A stretch of 64,000 nt of DNA from Saccharomycopsis crataegensis (GCF_037102585.1 NW_027043821.1:620001-684000); one strand, 5' to 3'; shown: positions 1 to 10,218, numbered from the stretch's first letter. The notes: generated by a model from the letters alone, not told the origin. Numbers and translations: made by a program.

Positions 1-1118
1 AAGTCCAACACCACCCTTTCTTTTGTTTCTTTATGTTTTGCTACCCATAATGAATCACCCACCGCTAAAGGCTCGGTTTCCGATTTGATCCCTAAAGAAT
101 TCAATTTCTCAAAAAAGAAATTCCGCTCATTTTTCGATCTGATTTCTCTGGTATCTAACACCATCATTACTTCAAAAGTACCTGCCTTCCAAATACTATG
201 GGGTGCTGATGTCTCGGGGGCTGGATTGGTTCGTTGAACATCATTACGGGTTTTTGTATGGCGTTTGTGTATACTCATTTCTTCTTTATCCTTTTGGTAT
301 AATTCTCCAAGACTTCTTTTATTTGCTGTTGGTAGAATATCATCGATATCAATACTGTCATCACTATTGTCCATATCATCATCATCATCATCATTATTAT
401 TATTATTATTATTATTATTTGCTCCACCACCCTCTGATCGAAACAAGAGTTTTGCCAAACTTGATCCTTCATCGGTTAGATAATAGTGCATTGGCCTGCC
501 AGATCCTAATATCAAACCTTGGTTGATTAATGTTTTCGAGGAGTTCCAAGCAGAATAAAATTGTTTTGTTGCCGGATTACTGGTGAAACTCCTATCACAA
601 TACGGGGCGGCCTGTTGGACAATCTCATCTTTCGTGAGGCCCCGTCTTTCTTTATCATATTTGAACAAAACAATTAAAATCGCGTATCCTCCAGATCTTT
701 TAGCAGGAACATACTTCTTTTTTCCCTTGGCTTTTGCGGCAGTTGATGATGATGATGATGATTTGGTCAAGCGAGCCGGGGAATCTTGGCTGCTATGGAA
801 ACTGGTATTGGCGGCAACGGCGGTCGTTCTTGTATTAGTTGTCTGTAGAGCTTTGAACGATGCAGGGAAAGTATACCCTTCAACGCTACAGTATTGTTTG
901 AGTTTGTCAAGGAGGAAATCCACCCTTTTTTCGCCAAAATACGGGATGCTCGCAAGATCTTTACGGTTTGTCAATGGCAGTTTATGTTTTTTCAATTTGT
1001 CCAACGCATGGTTGATTCCGATAGCTGATCTGGAGTTTTTATTGGCGGCATCGATCGCTGCTTTTTCCATCCATGTCACAAATAGATGTTTCAAATCGCT
1101 GGAATATAATTCCATCAT
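1..1118 (-). CDS. MUS81: MUS81 structure-specific endonuclease subunit, 3' end beyond window
   Basis: Catalytic subunit of the Mus81-Mms4 nuclease, which cuts branched DNA (3' flaps, replication forks, nicked Holliday junctions) in the nucleus. The reading frame runs on the minus strand from a double ATG at 1118 (preceded at once by TAG) to the window edge, about 372 residues. Seen in order: an N-terminal helix-hairpin-helix region (about 1-80, ending in a 'SIPYFGEKR' turn), a Ser-run linker, a winged-helix region (about 140-225, with 'GGYAILIVLF' and 'HYYLTDEGS'), an Asn9-Asp6 low-complexity run, then the start of the ERCC4 nuclease fold with 'VMMVLDTREIRSKNER' and 'LAVGDSLWVAKHKET'. The ERKxxxD catalytic motif should lie just beyond base 1. 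Identification rests on the domain order and the LDTREI and VGDxLW signatures. Partial only because of the window boundary. Confidence 0.9.
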   Translation of the reverse strand, partial: MMELYSSDLKHLFVTWMEKAAIDAANKNSRSAIGINHALDKLKKHKLPLTNRKDLASIPYFGEKRVDFLLDKLKQYCSVEGYTFPASFKALQTTNTRTTAVAANTSFHSSQDSPARLTKSSSSSSTAAKAKGKKKYVPAKRSGGYAILIVLFKYDKERRGLTKDEIVQQAAPYCDRSFTSNPATKQFYSAWNSSKTLINQGLILGSGRPMHYYLTDEGSSLAKLLFRSEGGGANNNNNNNNNDDDDDDMDNSDDSIDIDDILPTANKRSLGELYQKDKEEMSIHKRHTKTRNDVQRTNPAPETSAPHSIWKAGTFEVMMVLDTREIRSKNERNFFFEKLNSLGIKSETEPLAVGDSLWVAKHKETKERVVLD

Positions 1119-1222
1119 CTAACGATGATGATTGTTGTGTATGTGTGTGTGTGTGTGTGTACTATAAATGGTGTTACGCGTTTGTTTGTTTTTTTATTTG
1201 TTTTTTTTTCTGTTAACGGCAA

Positions 1223-1253
<31 letters not shown>

Positions 1254-2532
1254 CTTTTGCCGCGGGAAAATTTCTGGTGTCACAGATTCAACATTGAAGC
1301 TGATACCTTATTATCTAAAATAGACTGTTTATCGGTTATTATTGAAGATGTTTAATGCTAGGCGGTGGCGATGACCAGTAAAAATAATAATTTTCTATTC
1401 TGGTTCGTTCTGGATAGTGGATATCCTGTGATTATTTATTGGGAGAGTAGATAAATCATTAATTGACGTGCCAATATACTGTAAAAAGAATAAATTGACT
1501 GCCGTGGATTCACAGTATATTTTCACATCATATATATGATTTAAATGCCCTGAATCTTAGTTTTGTTCTAATGGTTATTGTTGTTATTTATTGAGATCTG
1601 AGCGTCTGGGGAGAGGAGGGGGGGTTCGCATTAGCTAAATAGTAATGCTGGTAGACTACAGTAGCCTAATGGGGAAAGAGGGAGAGAAGTTGGGAAAGAT
1701 CGAATTGATTATTAGACATGCAGAAACTGGAAAACAAAAAAAAAAAAACCTGGGGAAGGAGGTGGGAGGGAAATATTTCTGGCTCTCGCTGCTGCCCAGT
1801 GGAATGGCGGTGATTTGGAAGGAAGGAAGGAAAGGGTACGGCAACGCTCAATGCGTTGTGGTGTCTTGTTTGGGCATGCTCTCTATCATTATGTGTCCAT
1901 GCACCACTGCTACTATCTACACACACTGGGTTGGAGAGATCAACAACAACAACAACAATGGGCACTAATTAACTGCCGCTAGCACGTGCCCACAGGCAGT
2001 TGCTGCTGCCGTTGCTTTTGACACCCGCAAAATACCTCACCCACCCACAAAAGCGCCGACCAATCGCCACCCGCACAAGTCCGGGTTATGTAATCGGACC
2101 AGCGGCTGTACCGGGTGTGCCGCCCTGTGTTGCCTGTTTGGGGTGCCCCGGAGGATCCGCGCGAATACAACCGTCGGTCGGTCTCCGGCCAGGGCTGCTT
2201 AATTTTATCCTTGGGGGGATTACCCGAGTGCTTGTAGCAGCTCTTCTGTCAAAAAAAAAAAAAATTATCGATTTATATACCCTTTTGTTGTACCAGACAT
2301 AGTGTGTGTGTGTGTGTGTGTGTGTGTGGTGTGTTCTGTTGCGTATCCATTATCATTAGTGGTTCTTACCATTCTATCCACTATCCAGCCTTGGAGATTA
2401 GATTATCTTGACCACTGGTTGTCACTTCCTCGCCCCCCCTTTCATCATATTCATAATCACTACTGTTTGTTTGTTTAATGTTGCCCATTCAGTGTTTTCA
2501 CCAATAAAATTTGAACAAAAGAAAATTCCACA
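1119..2532. promoter_or_regulatory. Divergent intergenic region between MUS81 and the zinc-cluster gene
   Basis: No convincing gene; the open frames here are low-complexity or antisense to one another. It holds a (TG)n tract at about 1142-1160, a T14-A17 tract at 1223-1253, a (GT)n tract at 2302-2328, and a GC-rich island at about 1979-2215 that contrasts with the AT-rich surroundings. In or near the island are a CCAAT box (2060-2064), several CGG/CCG triplets of the kind zinc-cluster factors bind, and at 2220-2226 a TTACCCG match to the Reb1 core. The factor assignments are inference from short motifs. Confidence 0.5.
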
Positions 2533-5034
2533 ATGGTTCCTTTACTCCCCAAATTAGATAGTAATCACAAAAACCAAATCACCAATAAGAAGCAGCCTCC
2601 TCTACCCTCAGCTGCCCAAATCAAGCAAGCCCTGCCAAGAATTAGATTATCTTCCAAACTTCCTATTGGATCAGCACATCCTCCTCCTCCTTCACCCTCT
2701 TCAGCAAGAATGCAACCTTCTACGTCCCTACAATCCTCTTGTTCATCTTCATCCACAATAACCTCAGCATCTCCTCCTCCTCCTCCTGCTTCTCAAACAG
2801 ATGTAGACACAGAATCACTACTAAACAACTTCTTGGTGAAAAATGACTTGAAAATATTGGAAAATTATTTATCGCTTCTGGAAAACAATAATAGCATTCA
2901 TCAAAACCTTTCTTGTTCTGCAGGGCTCAGTGACATGAATATTCCTCCTAAGAATACTTCAACCCTTCCCAGCGGCTCTTCTAATATCGTCGGTAATTCT
3001 TTTAGGCAATCGGGATTCGAGTCCGATGATTCGTTGGTAAATTTTAAAGACTTGATCAAGTTCAATAATACCCATCAAACCAAAAAATTCTCCCCTTCAA
3101 CCTCCCCTGTTAATCTTTTAGCATCCAACGTTTCATCTCATGAAGAACTAATAAATCAGTTGCAACAAAAAATAAAATTCTATAAAAGCTCAGTGGTGGC
3201 AGATAATAATAATTATGATACTAATAATATTAATGACGATGATGACGAAGAATTGAATGTCGAGACTTTTGTCAAATCGAACGACTTATTAATTTATTAC
3301 AAGATTTTCAACTATTTAATCCAATTAAACGACACCAACAGTAATAGCAGTATCAACAATCCAAGCAACCCGATCTGGAAACTCGGCAAAGAATTGGAAC
3401 CTTTTTTCGATCAATTGATCAATTTCTCGAATTCCACCATTGGCAAAGTGAATATCGACAACGACGGTAATAACCTTGATCAATTCGATTATGACTTGCT
3501 AATGAAGAATCCAAACCATTTGAAATTCCTCGAACAATTTCATAATGACATTGGCTCGATGGTCACCAATGAGTTTTTATTGATTCACTGGGTCATCAAA
3601 AATTATGAATCGTTATCATTTAAAAACTTGAATTATATGATGTTTCTAATGGGCGGATTCAAGCCAGTTAACGTTTATGCTGACAAAAATATCACCGCTG
3701 GCGGTGAGTATAATGATTCGTTAAAAAAATTGAAATCTTGCTCAAGGTGTCGTAAAAACAAAATCAAGTGTGATTCAACGTTGAAATTCCCTTATAGTTG
3801 TTCTAATTGTTTCAAGAAAAACGTCAACTATATTAAAGTCCATGTGAAAAAATTGGAAAATACCAGTGTTTCAAATCCTGTCATGGATAATAATAATAAT
3901 AATAATAATCATAATAATAATAATAATATCACCAATGATGAAGATAGTGATGATAATAAAACCCTTGTCAATCAAGAAACCACCACGTCCAATAACTTCT
4001 TTGAGAATGTTGCTATCGTTGGCGGCGCTATTAAACCCCTGTCACAATATATGGATCGATTTCGTCAACCAGATTCCTATTCAAATGATGATTTACCCCC
4101 TTCATCACGCGACCATATCAAGATGACAAGAACTTCTTCCAACTTGACCACTTCCTCTACCTTGACCGCCGCCTCATTGTTGTCATATTCCCCAGCTTCC
4201 TCAGCATCATCCACCTCCAATGATGATAATAGAAAACCATGCGATTGTGGCTCCAAGCATTGCTTAAGCGGGTACCAAAGAAATATCAATAATATCAGGT
4301 ACAATCGCAGAAATTCTAGCTTGAGACTATTTTTAGATTTGTTCAACATTAGCATTTCGAAAAATCAGCTTGATAATGATGATTCGTATGTTGCTGTGGA
4401 TATGGGAGATGATGAAGAAGGAAACTCAAGCAATCTGGTGGTGACTTGCAAAGTTCAATTAATTTCCTCCGATTTGCTATTGAAGAAAAAGTCGTTGAAA
4501 AAAAATACCTTGATCAAATCGCTAACCAGTGATATAATAGCATTGAAGGCCAGGGTTGATGAAATGGTGTTAAAAGAACAGGAAATGCTTGAGTTGTTGA
4601 TGTCACAAGAACCAATTGATGATGGCACAGAAGATGAGGCAGCGGAAATCTCTGACTTATATGGGTCTAACGAAAGCTTAAAACTCATATATGATTTGAA
4701 AAAAGAGTATCATAATAAACACATGAAGGAGATGCCAAACAAGCCTAAGCTCGCCACCAAGAAAAGATCACTGGACGTGGTGGAATCAGCTGCCCCGGTT
4801 TCCAAAAAGCAAAAACCATCATTCCTTTCAACCAATGAATTGCTCGTTTTGAATGGATTCGATCCGGTTTTGTCTCGTGGTGGGGCTAAGAAATCAGAAG
4901 ACTCGATATTTGACAACCACCAGTATTTCAAATTTTTAAAGGATCGATTGCACCGTAATAACTTTTCCAATTACCGTGTGATCAATAGTGATGAAAGCTG
5001 TATCATTGAAAAACTTACCGTTCCAAGGATTTGA
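2533..5034 (+). CDS. Putative zinc-cluster (Zn2Cys6-like) transcription factor
   Basis: An 833-residue protein, probably nuclear. The only recognisable domain is central: residues about 403-426 read C-x2-C-x6-C-x9-C-x2-C ('CSRCRKNKIKC' then 'CSNCFKKN'), the first five ligands of a fungal binuclear zinc cluster. The expected sixth cysteine is absent; Tyr stands there, with a His a few residues later. A second small Cys/His-rich patch ('CDCGSKHC') lies at about 570-577. The N-terminal 100 residues are Pro/Ser-rich and runs of Asn/Asp break the middle. The segment before the cluster (about 255-390) is less biased and looks helical. Zinc clusters usually sit near the N terminus, so mid-protein placement is uncommon. 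The ATG at 2533 is the first in a long open frame. I do not recognise the orthologue, and DNA binding is inferred. Confidence 0.75.
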   Translation: MVPLLPKLDSNHKNQITNKKQPPLPSAAQIKQALPRIRLSSKLPIGSAHPPPPSPSSARMQPSTSLQSSCSSSSTITSASPPPPPASQTDVDTESLLNNFLVKNDLKILENYLSLLENNNSIHQNLSCSAGLSDMNIPPKNTSTLPSGSSNIVGNSFRQSGFESDDSLVNFKDLIKFNNTHQTKKFSPSTSPVNLLASNVSSHEELINQLQQKIKFYKSSVVADNNNYDTNNINDDDDEELNVETFVKSNDLLIYYKIFNYLIQLNDTNSNSSINNPSNPIWKLGKELEPFFDQLINFSNSTIGKVNIDNDGNNLDQFDYDLLMKNPNHLKFLEQFHNDIGSMVTNEFLLIHWVIKNYESLSFKNLNYMMFLMGGFKPVNVYADKNITAGGEYNDSLKKLKSCSRCRKNKIKCDSTLKFPYSCSNCFKKNVNYIKVHVKKLENTSVSNPVMDNNNNNNNHNNNNNITNDEDSDDNKTLVNQETTTSNNFFENVAIVGGAIKPLSQYMDRFRQPDSYSNDDLPPSSRDHIKMTRTSSNLTTSSTLTAASLLSYSPASSASSTSNDDNRKPCDCGSKHCLSGYQRNINNIRYNRRNSSLRLFLDLFNISISKNQLDNDDSYVAVDMGDDEEGNSSNLVVTCKVQLISSDLLLKKKSLKKNTLIKSLTSDIIALKARVDEMVLKEQEMLELLMSQEPIDDGTEDEAAEISDLYGSNESLKLIYDLKKEYHNKHMKEMPNKPKLATKKRSLDVVESAAPVSKKQKPSFLSTNELLVLNGFDPVLSRGGAKKSEDSIFDNHQYFKFLKDRLHRNNFSNYRVINSDESCIIEKLTVPRI

Positions 5035-6376
5035 AGGTATCTCTAGATCAATGTTTCCTTTATTATCCACATTTTTTTTTTCAATGGAATTTATTCATTT
5101 ATTTATCCCAAGTTGGTGTTTTTAATTGAATTTCATGTTTTTTTTTTGTTTTTTTTTTTTTTCTATTTATTATACTTTTTAGCTTTGGGTATGGCATGAT
5201 TCTTTCTCTCTTTCACTTCTCTTTAATTTAATTTTATTCTTTTCCGCTTTTATATTTCATTACCTTTGGAACTTGAATAACATGTTGTATTTTTTGGGAT
5301 ACTTTTTAGTGGTTTTAGTGGATTGCTGTATTGAGTTTTTATGGTGGTAGCATTGAAAATTATTGGAGATATATATATCCGATGTAATTTGAAAAACAAT
5401 TGAAAATGGGGAAATCAAGTGTAATTAAATAAAGACCTTGTCCTGAAAAAAAAAAAAAAAGAGAAAAGGAATAAATTAATAAAAAAGAAATGTACATGAA
5501 TCAATAATATTTCGGAGCTATCGAAAATTATTGACACCCACTGGGGGTACAATTTACAGGTTTCCATACCGGTTTTTTCGCTTGATATTAAGGGGGCGGA
5601 CTTTCATAACGATAACGCACGTCATTCATGGGAATCCTTGAGAAAAAAAAAAAAAATTGCCAAATTGAACAAATAAATTATTATTATTATTACTTCATAT
5701 ACATGGCTTATTTTATATGAAACAAAGCAAAAATACAACCACACGAACTGTAATGAGGTAATATCCGTCGGTGCCATGGAAAGGCATCGTTACAACCATA
5801 GAAGACACAAGGGAAGAGGCCGGCTATATCCGCAGCATACTGGTGGCTTCCGTAGAAGTATATAAAGAGGACTCTGGTCCACTACAAGTAAGTAGTATAT
5901 TATGAATAGAAAGCATCCATTCTTAGTACCAGACTCACTAGTAGCCATTGCAAGGGGTGCAGTTATGTGTATATATATATATATATATACATGTGATGCT
6001 TTTCCGAGAAAACAAAAGTCCGAGAGTTTGCTCATTAATCGTGATACTTAGCCATATTCCTTGGATTTTCATTGATGATTTCTTTCTTTACTTGGTTGAC
6101 TGGTTGGATCACTAGCTAGCTCTACACTTGTTGAATATATAATTGAGACGGTATGTGCTGATGTATACCATTCCCATGGATACAACCACAGCATGCACCC
6201 CCTTAACATGGGGGTGTGTGTGTCTCTCTCTCTCTCTGCGCCAATGTGTCAAAAAAGAGGCGAAAGATGAAGAGAGAAAAAAAAGAAGAAAAAAAAAAAA
6301 AAACAGGACGTAATCATTGATCCACGAAGAGCCCAAATAAACCCTAAATTTAAAATACAATGAAAAAAGAGAGGAC
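5035..6376. promoter_or_regulatory. Intergenic region, terminator side of zinc-cluster gene and promoter of transporter
   Basis: No supported gene. It contains A and T runs (about 5446-5460, 5644-5655, 6286-6302), a (TA)10 tract at 5970-5989, a (TC)n tract at 6222-6237 and a TATATAAA at about 5859-5866. The last 600 bases are the presumed promoter of the transporter that starts at 6377. Confidence 0.5.
5990..5999 (+). promoter_or_regulatory. Candidate UAS-INO (Ino2/Ino4 E-box) upstream of inositol-type transporter
   Basis: The bases CATGTGATGC match the CATGTG E-box core of the yeast inositol/choline-responsive element (consensus CATGTGAAAT) in the first seven positions. The site lies about 380 bp upstream of the transporter ATG, next to a (TA)n tract. 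In S. cerevisiae Ino2/Ino4 activate ITR1 through such elements. Function here is inference from one short match. Confidence 0.3.
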
Positions 6377-8008
6377 ATGCCAATCTTCAGACTGTCCCCA
6401 ATAAATCAATATGCACCACTAGACTCATCCGAGGAGAGTGCCTCGTCGACAAAATATAACCTGCCAGCCAATGATGGCGATGAGTCCAGTGCGGCATTAT
6501 TTGCCGAAGACAATAATAATCTGAGCGTTTCCAGTGTATCAACAACGCTTGCAAGAGATTTGGATACCATCGAAACCACCAAACTTGGGATTTATTCGAT
6601 CGTTGTCGTGAGTGCCTCTGCAGTTGGAGGGGTTTTATTTGGGTTCGACACCGCAATCATTTCTAGTTGTCTTTTATTCATAAAAGATGATTTGGGACAC
6701 TCGTTGAGCTCTTTTGAAAAAGAGATCGTGACGTCCATCACTTCCATGACCGCCCTCCTCGGATCAATAATTGCTGGGTACTTGTCCGACAAATTAGGTA
6801 GGAGAAACGTGTTGGCAATATGTTGCGGGGTGTTCATCGCCTCGGCAATTGTTATGGGGTTTGCAAGATCGGTAATTGAATTAGCATTAGGCCGTGCCAT
6901 TGTCGGGTTGGCAGTGGGTGGTGCCAGCATGGTAGTGCCGGTGTTTATTTCTGAAGTTAGTCCTGCAAGTATTAGAGGCATGTTGTTAACGTTGAACTCC
7001 ATTTCCACTACGGGAGGTCAGGTCATCGCTTACGTGTTGGCGAATTTCCTTAAAGAATCCAAAAATAATTGGCGGATTTCTTTCTTGGTGAGCGGTGTAC
7101 CGCCATTTTTATTCCTAATGGTGGCAAGATTCATGCCTGAGTCTCCGAGATTTAGTATCATCAAGGGACGAATCGACGATGCAGAAGTCGCCCTTAGCAA
7201 AATCTTCCCTTATGCCACCCCATCTCAAGTACAGGATAAAGTCATGTTGATTCAAGCAGATGTCAATAATTCTAAGAGATTATACAATAAACCGTTTTGG
7301 GAAGTTATTCGCGGTAAGAAGAGTACCCAGAATGCTTTGATAATTGGCTCGATATTGATGGCGATCCAACAAGCGGTGGGGTTCAATAATTTAATGTACT
7401 ACTCGGCGATCATTTTCGAAGATTTGGGGTTTGAAGATCCGATATTTGCCTCGATCTCCATTGCCCTGACGAATTTCATTTTCACATTCGTGCCGTTCTT
7501 TCTCTTGGATAGAATCGGTAGACGGAAAACTTTGTTAAGAACCACATGGGTTCTAGGGGTTGCCATGCTCGTGGTGTCGATATTATATCTATATAAATCA
7601 CATATCAACACTGACTCTTCTATACTAAACATTTCCATCCTCATTACAATGATTGTTTATGTTGCTGGCTATGCCTCAGGTTTGGGCACGGTTCCGTGGC
7701 TATCGGTAGAACTTCTACCTTTGGAAGCCAGGGCAATTGGGGGCACGGTGATCACTTGTTGTAATTGGTCGACCAACTTCTTTATTTCCTTGTCTTTTTT
7801 AAGTCTTATGGATACTCTTTCTCCGGGCCTCACGTTTGGGTTTTTTGGGGTAATTTGTGTGCTTAGTTGGGTGTGGATTTTCAAAATGTATCCTGATGTC
7901 ACTGGTATACCATTGGAACAAGTTAGCAAGATCTTTGAAAACGGTGTAGATATGTATTTGGCCGATGAGTTGAGAAGGAAAAACAAGGCAAGTTATCTGC
8001 TCACTTGA
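6377..8008 (+). CDS. Myo-inositol transporter-like sugar/polyol permease (ITR family)
   Basis: A 543-residue major facilitator protein, predicted to carry myo-inositol or a related polyol with protons across the plasma membrane. Twelve hydrophobic segments follow an about 70-residue hydrophilic Ser/Asn-rich N terminus. Sugar-porter signatures are intact: 'GFDTAIISS' in helix 1, 'DKLGRRN' in loop 2-3, 'PESPRF' after helix 6, 'QQAVGFNNLMYYS' in helix 7, 'DRIGRRKT' in loop 8-9 and 'PLEARAIG' near helix 10. Pairings such as 'GLGTVPWLSVELLP' and 'NLMYYSAIIFE' resemble Itr1/Itr2 more than hexose transporters, and a candidate inositol element lies upstream. The ATG at 6377 is first in frame. Length fits the family (Itr1 is 584). 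Substrate is inferred; another polyol is possible. Confidence 0.85.
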   Translation: MPIFRLSPINQYAPLDSSEESASSTKYNLPANDGDESSAALFAEDNNNLSVSSVSTTLARDLDTIETTKLGIYSIVVVSASAVGGVLFGFDTAIISSCLLFIKDDLGHSLSSFEKEIVTSITSMTALLGSIIAGYLSDKLGRRNVLAICCGVFIASAIVMGFARSVIELALGRAIVGLAVGGASMVVPVFISEVSPASIRGMLLTLNSISTTGGQVIAYVLANFLKESKNNWRISFLVSGVPPFLFLMVARFMPESPRFSIIKGRIDDAEVALSKIFPYATPSQVQDKVMLIQADVNNSKRLYNKPFWEVIRGKKSTQNALIIGSILMAIQQAVGFNNLMYYSAIIFEDLGFEDPIFASISIALTNFIFTFVPFFLLDRIGRRKTLLRTTWVLGVAMLVVSILYLYKSHINTDSSILNISILITMIVYVAGYASGLGTVPWLSVELLPLEARAIGGTVITCCNWSTNFFISLSFLSLMDTLSPGLTFGFFGVICVLSWVWIFKMYPDVTGIPLEQVSKIFENGVDMYLADELRRKNKASYLLT

Positions 8009-8508
8009 AAGATAATCGGCTTATCATTTTGATTTGAGAGACAAGAGAAGAAAGAAAAAAAAAAAAATGATTGGTTTATTATAAGGAGACTTATACATAT
8101 ACAAATTAGAATTACTATGCTTCCTGTCACACTTTTTGATGAACTTAATATACTACTTTGAATTATTATTGATATTTCTATTATAGGCTGTTGAATATTT
8201 ATACAAAATTATATTCTAGTCACTATCATCTGCTATTATTTCCAAGAGGGCTGTTCATGTCTTTTAGAAAATTTTGGTTTTGTGTTTTTCCGTCATGCAT
8301 CCAGCTTCCCAACATGCGATAAAATAAATCACAAATCCCATTTCCTTAAAAAAAAAAAAAAAAAAAAAATTATCAGTAAGGCTTCAGATGGCGGCAAATC
8401 AACTGAGATATTTAATCATCCTCATTAATAATACCAAGCTAATAGTTTTGTGTCAATAATATTTCTGACCCCACAATAATCCTGTTACAACCACACAATA
8501 ATACAGTC
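8009..8508. promoter_or_regulatory. Intergenic region upstream of the peroxidase
   Basis: AT-rich, without a supported gene. It holds A runs at about 8056-8067 and 8347-8369. I see no strong known site. Confidence 0.4.
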
Positions 8509-10218
8509 ATGCCCTTGCTAAGGATCATTTTTGAGAACCTGAGGTTCTGGCTCAACCTCATCAGATCAGTGATTCGTGTCACTTTAATCCCTTTAACTTT
8601 ACTATTGATGTTTTATGACTGGTTTCTTGAAGATATCATATATTTTAGACAACTCACCGGCGCTGTAATAAAAGAAATCCTCCATATTTCTCCCTGTGTA
8701 TTTGGACTATTCCGATCCCTGGAAATTGAAGATCCCAAATATCCTACCCCCAATCGAATGGGCCCATTGAAACGAGAATCTGATTTTTTTTTGAAAAAGT
8801 GTACGAAGATTTTCATGAAATGTAATGTTGGGCTTCAGAATCTTGTTAATGGTAGTTTGGGAGAATTGAAAAAAAGAGTTGAAGTGTGTGGAAAGCGGTA
8901 CAGGCAGGGTCTTAGATTTTGGTATTTGACCAAAGACACTGAAGACTGGATATTCCATTACCCCAAATGTTTTATTAAACTCATAATAGCCAAGCTCCAG
9001 AGTGAACCAGTGGGAAAAAAAGGGGGTGGTGGTTTCGATGATGCACCAAAACTAAGAACTTATAATCTGCAAAATATGAGCCACGGAACGAAAAGAGGGA
9101 GTTTGGAGATTGGAAACTCTATAAAAAGAGTCTCTGGTGTTAGAACTTTACCACCTACTACTGTTGAATTCGATAATGAGCTCATACTTCCGACCCTGGC
9201 GCCACGATCAAAAGACAAGGAGGTTTCTGCTTCTATGTCCTTACCCTTGGGGACAAAAAGTATAGAGAATTGCTACTCCATATCAGAAGACATTACTGGA
9301 AATTATAATGGGAAAACATTCAGGAGTAAATTAAGGTTTCCGGTATTGCGATCCGCCAGAAAAGAGCCAGGCCCGTTAATAATCTCCCATAATAAAATCG
9401 GTGACTATAGTGAAGTCAAAAAATCGATTATTTCTGTTATTGATAACAATGCCTTTGATGATGGCTCTTTGGGGCCTGTTGTTGTTAGGTTGGCCTGGCA
9501 TTGTTGTGCGACTTATGACAAAGACACTGGCACTGGTGGTTCCAACGGTGGAACCATTAGACTTCCTCCAGAATTAACAGATGATGGTAATATAGGTCTT
9601 CAGCCAGCAATGCTAGTCTTAGAAATAGTCAAACAACAATTCCCTTGGATAACGTACGCTGATCTTTATACTTTAGCTGGAGCTACGGCGATTGAAGCCT
9701 TGGGTGGTCCCAAAATTGAGTGGAAATCTGGACGAACTGATGTTTTAGATACAAAATATGTTCCAGAAAATGGTAGGTTGCCTATTGGCAGTAAAAATTC
9801 CGACCATATTAGGAATGTTTTTGGTAGAATGGGATTTAATGATCAAGAAATTGTATGCTTAATTGGTGCGCATACTTTGGGAAGAACTCATAAAAAATAT
9901 TCCGGGTGGGAAGGTAAATGGACTGATGATCCAATTAAGTTTGATAATGAATTCTACAAAGTGTTGTTGGATAATAACTGGGAATGGAGAACTGTTCCTG
10001 AGACTGGCAAGTATCAATATTTCCAACAAGGAAATAATGATATTATGATGTTACAAACGGATATGGAAATGATTAAAGATTCAGAATTTCATCAATGGGT
10101 TGAAGTGTATGCAAAAGATCAAGATAAATACTTTGAAGACTTTGCAAAAGTATTTTCTAAGTTATTAGAGTTGGGGGTTCAAAGAAATGAGCAAGGGATT
10201 GCAATCAAGGCAAGGTAA
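8509..10218 (+). CDS. Cytochrome c peroxidase with a long membrane-bearing N-terminal extension
   Basis: A class I heme peroxidase of the cytochrome c peroxidase group, expected to reduce hydrogen peroxide with electrons from cytochrome c. The catalytic domain occupies about residues 285-569 and keeps every key residue: distal Arg327, Trp330 and His331 ('VRLAWH'), proximal His455 ('GAHTLGRTH'), the radical-forming Trp471 exactly 16 residues after the His as in Ccp1, and a proximal Asp near 518 ('LQTD'). The first 280 residues are unusual. They open with Arg-rich hydrophobic helices (about 1-50) that could act as mitochondrial signal plus membrane anchor, then basic, mostly hydrophilic sequence with no domain I recognise. 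Ccp1 has only a 67-residue cleaved bipartite presequence. The frame is continuous with no intron signal at the junction, so this looks like one long protein rather than two merged genes. Location (inner membrane or intermembrane space) is inferred. Confidence 0.85.
   Translation: MPLLRIIFENLRFWLNLIRSVIRVTLIPLTLLLMFYDWFLEDIIYFRQLTGAVIKEILHISPCVFGLFRSLEIEDPKYPTPNRMGPLKRESDFFLKKCTKIFMKCNVGLQNLVNGSLGELKKRVEVCGKRYRQGLRFWYLTKDTEDWIFHYPKCFIKLIIAKLQSEPVGKKGGGGFDDAPKLRTYNLQNMSHGTKRGSLEIGNSIKRVSGVRTLPPTTVEFDNELILPTLAPRSKDKEVSASMSLPLGTKSIENCYSISEDITGNYNGKTFRSKLRFPVLRSARKEPGPLIISHNKIGDYSEVKKSIISVIDNNAFDDGSLGPVVVRLAWHCCATYDKDTGTGGSNGGTIRLPPELTDDGNIGLQPAMLVLEIVKQQFPWITYADLYTLAGATAIEALGGPKIEWKSGRTDVLDTKYVPENGRLPIGSKNSDHIRNVFGRMGFNDQEIVCLIGAHTLGRTHKKYSGWEGKWTDDPIKFDNEFYKVLLDNNWEWRTVPETGKYQYFQQGNNDIMMLQTDMEMIKDSEFHQWVEVYAKDQDKYFEDFAKVFSKLLELGVQRNEQGIAIKAR

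Noticed and set aside
1645-2302. Open frames of about 100 codons on both strands upstream of the zinc-cluster gene
   Set aside because: They overlap each other and simple repeats, end in Asn or Lys runs, and show no recognisable feature; they follow from local composition.
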